Positions 9,401-14,782 of a stretch of 14,782 bases of DNA are shown here, piece after piece. The position numbers were made by a program, and so were the translations under genes. Numbering within the stretch: the first letter of the stretch is position 1; every line of letters starts with the position of its first letter. The stretch spans positions 963,090 to 977,871 of the forward strand of contig KQ482018.1 of NCBI GenBank assembly GCA_001430745.1, read 5' to 3'. The notes under the pieces are model-generated. The model did no database searches and was not told the DNA's origin. It saw only the letters and a list, made by a program, of their open reading frames with translations. This DNA comes from Auxenochlorella pyrenoidosa (Eukaryota; Chlorophyta; Trebouxiophyceae; Chlorellales; Chlorellaceae).

Positions 9401-10465
9401 TGCGCCAGCCCCTGTGCACGCACCCAGGCAGTCGAGCGCATACACCCGGCAGCTCTTGGCGAGCTCGGGAACGTTGTAACGCCAATGATAGACCCTGCAG
9501 CAGTGTGTGGGTTCAGGGGGGAAGCCGAGGACGCCAGGGTTGGCCCAGCAGTGCGGCCTGGGAGACAGGGAGCTGCACCCAGGCTGCTCTGATGGATGCG
9601 GCAGCGTGCACAAGCCAGGAAAGCCGCCCTGCAGCACCCCTGCTTGTGGTGATGGTCTGTCCAGTCGAACAGCACGTGCAACACAGACCATGCAAGTGCC
9701 CACTCACGAGGCACCAAAGCCGTGGATAAGAAGCACAACGGGTCCGCTGTTGCCGGCTGCAGCACGGGACCAGCAGGCAGAATGTGGTGAGGCTGTGTGG
9801 CAGGACCGGGGGCGGGAACAAGCATGGCCCGCCGGCAGAGCATCCTGCCGTTGCTGCCTACGCGGCCCTGCTGCCGCGCCTCACCGGCCAGCCAGTTGAC
9901 GTTGTGGCCCCGCCAGCTCCAGCTGTTCCAGCCTGCAAGAGGCGGGAGGGCTCACGGGTGCAGCTACAGAAGCCAGCGGGCCCTTGAGCAGGCCGGTGGG
10001 CGGCATTGCTGGGGGTGCGGCGTGTGGGAGGCCAGCGTGCACGAGTCACCCCGCTTCCTCACCCTCGCTCTGCAGCGCCAGACGCTCCACCCCATTGCTG
10101 TCCCTCTCGGTGAGCAGCTCGCGCAGCTGCACAGACCCCGCCACTGCCGATGGCGCCTCTGGCGCAGCTGACGCAGCAGCACCAGCCGCCGCGGCTGCCG
10201 CGGCAGAGGCGCTGCTTCCAGCGGCAGCAGCGCTTGCGGCAGGCAGCAGGGCGGCTGCAGCGGCCCCGCTGCCCAGTAGCTCACGCCGGCTAAGAGCTGC
10301 AGCCGCTTGCTGCCGTCCGTAGGCTCCGGATGTAAAGGCTGGCGGGCGCCGGCCGAAAGAGCTTGTGTGGCGTGGCGCCGGCAGCGGCTGGGCAGCAGTG
10401 GCGGCTGTGACAGTGGCACCAGTGGCAGGCCCAGTGGAGCGCATTGCGCAACCAGCAATCGTCAT
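6500..10465 (-). CDS. Chloroplast alpha/beta hydrolase with predicted lumenal targeting, 12 exons, complete (431 aa)
   Basis: Serine hydrolase of the alpha/beta fold, closest in my recollection to the plastid protein of Arabidopsis At4g36530; the natural substrate is unknown. Exons, in order: 10465-10063, 9932-9885, 9756-9708, 9494-9424, 9151-9083, 8787-8679, 8442-8336, 8010-7925, 7715-7613, 7205-7132, 6890-6805, 6590-6500. All introns are GT-AG and all phases close. Landmarks: oxyanion motif HGFGAS (162-167), nucleophile Ser232 in GNSLGG, acid Asp374 in EKDPW, His401 in GHCPHDD. Other family blocks are HWRYNVPELAK, GFGWSSKPL and DPNAAEVFYR. The first 134 residues are an Ala-rich leader with a transit-peptide-like start and SRRELLG at 59-65 followed by a hydrophobic run, a twin-arginine pattern suggesting the thylakoid lumen. 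No residue of the triad is missing. Close alternatives such as pheophytinase lack this set of blocks. Confidence 0.93.
7724..7833. repeat. G/T-rich low-complexity tract in hydrolase intron 8
   Basis: About 110 bp almost without C on the plus strand, with many runs of four to eight G. It lies just upstream of the exon 9 acceptor, so in the transcript it is a long C/A-rich pyrimidine tract. Confidence 0.75.
8804..8903. repeat. GT microsatellite, GGT triplets and poly-G tract in hydrolase intron 5
   Basis: Successive blocks of GT dinucleotides, GGT triplets (about 8830-8850) and G runs (about 8866-8902) on the plus strand. The tract sits just upstream of the exon 6 acceptor (8788) on the gene strand, where it reads as CA and C-rich polypyrimidine. 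Confidence 0.75.
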
Positions 10466-10897
10466 TGTATGTCCTTGAGAAGCCTTTGATTGATCGAGGA
10501 GGCGTCAGCAAGCGCCAGCGGAGGAAACTGGCTTGTGGCACTCTTGGCAAGGTGTGAGGTTTCAGGAAGAATGGTGGTGCGCCCTGCTCGCACCAAGCGT
10601 GACTGTGTGCATTGTCAGGCACATGGTGTGAACTGGAAGGGCGACCGCAGCACGGAACCTCCTCACAGCACGAGGCTTCTTGCGACATGCGGGCTTCCTA
10701 CTCGTCCCGATCAGCCTGGGAATTGTGATCGCCGCGCTTGCAGCGTCTGCTGCCCCATCGAGAGCTCGTGGCCGCAACTTGACACGCGATCACTTTTTTT
10801 GCGCAGCCCCATGGCCTGTTCGCCCATCCAATCAGTGTGCTCGGCCCACTGAAACAACCAGTGCCGTCCAAAGGGCAGTTGGTCTGCGGCTGGGCTG
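10466..10897. promoter_or_regulatory. Divergent promoter region between hydrolase and VPS39
   Basis: The 432 bp between the two start codons must hold both promoters. A CCAAT box is at 10828-10832, about 65 bp from the VPS39 ATG. A T-run is at about 10792-10800. If transcription starts upstream of 10811, the leader carries a 13-codon upstream ORF (10811-10852) before the VPS39 start. No clear TATA box was found on either strand. Confidence 0.5.
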
Positions 10898-13800
10898 ATG
10901 GCGGAGAGCGGCGGCGAGGTGCCGGCGGCAGCGGCAACCGAGGGCGGCACTGCTGGGCAGCAAATTGACGCCTTCACTGCCCAGCAAATTCTGCAAGACG
11001 GCCGTATCGTCTGCCTTGAAGCGTGGAACCAGCATGTGCTTCTTGGCCTGTCAGGTGGGGTGGGGTGGGTGCGGGGTGGTCCCTGGATGGCTGGTGTGCA
11101 CTTCCGCAGGCCCAGCCCTCACCTCCTGCTGCCTCTGGCTCCCAAGGAGCGCTCCAATTGACAAACTCCAGCCATGCGCCGCCCCTCGCAGATGGAACGC
11201 TGCTGCTGGCCTCACCCCGCCCTGCTGGCAGCTCGGCCCGCAGCGAGGGCGGCAGGCCTGAGGGAGGCAGTGAAGCTGGGCAAGACGGCGGCACACCTGC
11301 TGGCTCTCTGCCCCTGCAGGGTGGGCAGCTGCCTGAGGGCCAGCCGTTTCAGCAGGGTCAGCAGCAGCAGCAGGAGCAGCAGCAGGGGGAGCAGCAGTGG
11401 GCGGCAGCACAGACGTTGAGAGGCTTTGGCCAGGGGGGAGTGAAGCAGCTGGCGGTGGCGAGGGAGCGGTCCATGCTGCTCTGCCTGGCAGGTGCGCTGG
11501 CATGAATGAATGCAAGTCGAGGGGAGGGATGCCCTCAAGCCTTGCACCAGGCGGCATTGCTGCCATGCTGCCCTCCAGGCCGAGCCGGCTGCCATGCCCA
11601 GTGCTGCCTGTGCGCTGGCCCATGCTGCCCGGCCACTCCCTGCTCCTTGGACACTTGCAGCCGCCTGCATCGCATGCGTTTCCACGGGCCCGCCCCTCAG
11701 CCTGCCGCCACCCGGCCCTGCATGCCTGCCCGGCCCTGCAGGCGACGGCGTGAACGCGTTTGCGCTGCCCGGCCTCCGCCTCAAGGGGCAGGCTGGGCGC
11801 ACGCGCGGGGCGTCCCTGTTTGCCTGGCACAGCGGCACCGACACGCTGGCGGCGTCGGTCAAGCGCAGGTGCGCCGCCCCGCCTGTTGCATTGCACAGCC
11901 TGGCCCGCCCGCCTGCTGCCGCCCGCTGCCGCTCCCACCACCCCACAAACCGTGAAGACACCTCCCCGCGCCCCCCCCACCCCCCCCCCCTCCCCTCCCT
12001 CCCTGCCTGCTACTCCTGCCCACCTGCCACCAGGGTGCTCCTGTTCAAGTACGATGGGCTGGAGTTTGTTGAGCAGCGAGAGGTGGCCCTGCCAGACGCC
12101 CCGGCCTGCATGGCGCTGGCCGGCGGCACGCTGTATGTGGGCCTGGCCAAGCGGTGAGCCTGGGGTCCCCTGTGCGTCAGGCTTCAGGTGCTGCCAAGGG
12201 TTTGGGGGACAGCTGGGATGCGCAGTGTTTGGGGGACAGCCGGGACGTGTAGTGTTTGTCACCAGGGCGTGGCCGCGACGTCTCCAAGCAGACGAGCAGA
12301 CAAGTGTGCAGCACCGTGCGTGTGGGCGTTGGGTGCGAGCCCAGACCGCTGAGCGGGACGCTGCTGTGGCGGGCAGGCGGGCGTTCGCACCAGTCATGCA
12401 TGATGGCTGGCGCCCAGCACTGCCCGGCTGCATGCCCTGCAGGGACTATGTTGCGATCGATGTCGCCACCGGCGCGCTGTCCCAGCTGTTCACCACAAAG
12501 GGGCCTGCGCCCTGCATGGCAGCTGTGTCGCCCTCAGGTGTGGCACCCTGGTAATTGGAGGGTAAGGGAGACAGTGCAAGGCTGGGAGCAGCAGCAGGGG
12601 CAGTGCGTCGCTTTTGCCAGCTCGCTGCGACCCGCTTCCTGGCTGCCTCCTCGCTGCAGAGGTGCTGCTCAGCAGGGACAGCAGCTCTGTGCTGTATGGG
12701 GGCGACGGCCGGCCCGCAAAACGCGGCGCCGGCGCAGGCGGCAGCAGCAGCAAAGGCGCGACAGGCGGCCAGGGCGGGGCGGGCGGCCTGGCCTGGGCCG
12801 CGCCGCCCGCGGCGCTGGCTGTGAGCGCGCCCTACGCTGTGGCATTCGCAGCGGGGGCGGCAGAGGCGCGGCTGGTGGAGCCGCTTGACTCGGCAGGTGC
12901 GCGTATGTGGACGGAGGCCCTGCCGGGGGTGTGCCCTGCCACTCTCGAGCGCGGCCTTTGCCCCGCCGCCTGCGCTCTTTTGCGCCTGCTCCCTCCTGTC
13001 ATGCTTGCCTTCGACCCTGCCATCGTCACGATGCGCCTGCCTTGCAGACCTGTGGCAGCGTTTGGCCGTGCCGCTGCCCGCCGGGCCCGCCTCTCTTGCC
13101 GTGGCGCCCAGCCCAGCGCCCGACGGCTCCCTGTTTGTGGCCAGCCGAGAGACTGGCGTGGTCTTGCAGGTGGGGGGATGCCAGCGCACCAGTGTGGGGA
13201 GGTCCCGGTGCAGCATTGCGGCGGCCTCTTGCTGGCACCCTAGCTTCCGACGCACCGAGTTGCCGTATCAATCACTCCTCAGCCATACACCTGGTGGTTC
13301 TGGTCCTTAGAGGGTGATGCCTTCTGGGCCCCATTTGCATGCCCCTGCCTCTGCTGCCGGGCCTCTTGTTGTTGGAACCAGGCTGCCGACGCACCGAGTT
13401 GCCGTATTATCAATCACTCCTCAGCCATACACCTGGTGGTTCTGGTCCTTAGAGGGTGATGCCTTCTGGGCCCCATTTGCATGCCCCTGCCTCTGCTGCC
13501 GCGCCAACCCTGCCCCGGCTTCCTGAGATGCGAGAGAGGCCGGCGGAGAAGATGCCGTGCTCACACGCCTGGGAACCTCTGCCCCTCGCGCCCGCCCCCT
13601 GCCCACCCTGCAGCTGCGGCCCGTCAGCTTCCTGCAGCAGGCCCAGCAGCTGCTGCAGCTGGGGGAGCACGAGGAGGCGTTGGCCATGGCGGCGCTGGCC
13701 GGGCCGGGGCAGGCCGCCCAGCGGCGGCAGCTCGAGGACTCCACCCACCTGGCCTTTGGGCAGCGGCTGTTCAGGTGGGCGGGCGTCATGCGCAGGGCGT

Positions 13801-14782
13801 GCACCTTTAGTTGCAGACCTCGTTAGAACTAAATTCTGAAGGGTTTTTTGGTGGGCAGGTGTGGCAGCAGGAATGCGTCGTGTGCTGCTGTGGAGCCAGG
13901 TGCCCAGCGCGCAGGCTCCTGCCCAGCGCGTCGCCTGCCTGATGTGTGTACAGCCCGTCGACTGTGCGCCCGCCCGCCTGCCCGCAGGGAGGGGGCCTAC
14001 GAGGAGGCGATGCTGCACTTTGGCATGAGCTCCCGGGCGGGCCCGCTGGACCTGCTGCGCCTCTTCCCCTCGCTGGCGCCCCCCAGGCTGCTGGCCGCCG
14101 CGGCCGCGGAGCAGGGCGGCGAGGAGGAGGAGGAGGAGGAGGGGAAGGGGGGGCGGGGGCCAGAGGCGCGGCGGGGTGCGGCGGGGGGGCCGGCAGACGG
14201 CGATGAGGGCAGCACAGCAGCGGAGGGCGAGCCGCGAGGGGAGGCCTTTGTGGCGGCGGTGCAGCAGCTGACGCCGTACCTGCTGAGCCACCGCAGCCGG
14301 TTGGCTGCAGCAGCGGCCAGCCCCACACCGCCGCGCCAGCCGCCGCCGCAGCAGCAGCAGGACGAGGAAAGGCGGCGACACGCCGAGCAGCAGCAGCCCG
14401 CGACGGCGCCGGAAGCAGAGGGCCCCGGGCCCAGCCCCGCTTTGCGCGCTGTGCTGGCCCAGCGGCGGCTGGACGGCAGCGCCACGGCTGCCCTGCTGGA
14501 CACGGCCCTGCTGCTGGCGCTGCTGGCGCTGCCCGACAGCGGCGCCCTGCTCAGGTGGGTGGATGCGCGCGCCGGGCTGCACCCACCGCTCGGGCACACC
14601 CCCGTCTCCTGAGCTGACCTGGGCTGCGCAGCCGACAGGCGCCTCCGTGCCTTCAGCGCCTCTTCCTGACACGGGTTTGCGCTTGCCTGCATGGCATAGG
14701 CGCTCCTGCCACGCCCCTGCACACCCAGCCCGCCCCCCCCCCCCCCCACCACCACACACACACACACACACACACCACCACC
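10898..14782 (+). CDS. VPS39: VPS39 (Vam6), HOPS tethering complex subunit, 3'-partial, 9 exons visible
   Basis: Vps-C/HOPS subunit that tethers vacuole and late-endosome membranes. Exons: 10898-11054, 11192-11491, 11742-11868, 12034-12153, 12443-12537, 12660-12896, 13048-13169, 13614-13774, 13988-14554; the donor after 14554 opens an intron that leaves the window. All are GT-AG with closed phases, giving 628 residues of a protein that is usually near 900-1000. Residues about 10-386 form the CNH beta-propeller: VLLGLSDGTLLLASP, RGASLFAWHSGTDTLAASVK, VLLFKYDGLEFVE, LAKRDYVAIDVATGALSQLF and DGSLFVASRETGVVL. Clathrin-repeat-type helices follow: LLQLGEHEEALAMA and REGAYEEAMLHF. The blocks and their order match plant VPS39 better than TGFBRAP1/VPS3. 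Gln/Gly-rich (about 62-127), Gly/Ala-rich (about 285-310) and Glu-rich (485-491) inserts look disordered and species-specific. Confidence 0.9.
11961..12000. repeat. Poly-C-rich tract in VPS39 intron 3
   Basis: Nearly pure C/T sequence with runs of eight and more C, about 35 bp before the exon 4 acceptor at 12033. It acts in place as a polypyrimidine tract. Confidence 0.6.
12201..12257. repeat. 27-bp tandem repeat in VPS39 intron 4
   Basis: Copies at 12201-12227 and 12228-12254 differ at four positions, all C/T transitions, and a third copy begins (TTTG) at 12255. The unit starts with TTTGGGGGACAG. Confidence 0.75.
13223..13501. repeat. Tandem duplication of about 139 bp in VPS39 intron 7
   Basis: A 113-bp block at 13247-13359 recurs at 13386-13501 with only a 3-bp insertion (after CCGTAT) by eye. 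The 26 bp before each copy also align, starting with GGCCTCTTG at 13223 and 13361, but are more diverged. The unit lies wholly inside the intron 13170-13613 and adds no exon. Confidence 0.9.
14731..14782. repeat. Poly-C and CA dinucleotide repeat at the window end
   Basis: A run of C (about 14731-14747) followed by CCA triplets and a CA repeat to the window end. It probably belongs to VPS39 intron 9, ahead of an exon outside the window, and resembles the C/CA tracts before other acceptors here. Confidence 0.6.

Noticed and set aside
11051..12433. A 460-codon open frame on the minus strand, antisense to VPS39.
   Set aside because: It crosses several well-supported VPS39 exons and introns, is dominated by Arg/Ala/Gly/Pro as expected of antisense GC-rich DNA, and shows no family motif.
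13247..13501. The repeat pair as a possible duplicated exon or CRISPR-like array.
   Set aside because: There are only two copies, with no regular spacers, frames through them contain stops, and the flanking VPS39 exons already join in phase without them.
13449..14771. A 440-codon minus-strand open frame covering the 3' part of the VPS39 model.
   Set aside because: Its sequence is an antisense shadow of the VPS39 repeats (Leu/Arg/Pro low complexity), and its start runs through the CA/poly-C repeat.
1..14782. tRNA, rRNA, transposase, reverse transcriptase, viral or toxin genes, or a novel defence or biosynthetic system.
   Set aside because: None of the translated blocks or repeats supports any of these; the window is accounted for by five nuclear genes and their introns and spacers.

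Overview
This is nuclear DNA from a eukaryote, most likely a green alga of the Chlorella clade (Trebouxiophyceae). The sequence is strongly GC-rich and its genes are cut into many short exons by GT-AG introns, often with GCAG acceptors. The products fit a photosynthetic eukaryote: a chloroplast hydrolase of land-plant type, a HOPS tethering subunit and a choline-transporter-like membrane protein. The species-level placement is inference from gene style and protein resemblance. I had no search available.

Layout. Four genes lie on the minus strand, followed by one on the plus strand. (1) 1-2761, minus: a choline transporter-like (SLC44/CTL) protein, eight exons visible, with the C-terminal end beyond base 1. 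(2) 3738-4416, minus: a two-exon gene for an unrecognised 190-residue Ala-rich protein. (3) 5435-5905, minus: a single-exon candidate gene for an unrecognised 156-residue protein, whose frame is open upstream to 6253. (4) 6500-10465, minus: a twelve-exon gene for a 431-residue alpha/beta hydrolase with an intact catalytic triad, resembling Arabidopsis At4g36530, with a chloroplast transit region followed by a twin-arginine signal. (5) 10898-14782 and beyond, plus: VPS39, a HOPS/Vps-C subunit, nine exons visible and 3'-partial. Genes 4 and 5 are divergent and share a 432-bp intergenic region.

I built the exon models by joining conserved peptide blocks across GT-AG boundaries and checking that phase was kept at every junction. 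All junctions closed in frame. The five genes do not form an obvious functional pathway; this looks like an ordinary nuclear gene neighbourhood. The points of interest are a recent tandem duplication inside a VPS39 intron, the predicted thylakoid-lumen routing of the hydrolase, an orphan TATA box, a symmetric CCAAT hairpin upstream of gene 2, the two orphan proteins, and introns with extreme strand asymmetry. I found no tRNA, rRNA, transposon, CRISPR array or clear new system.
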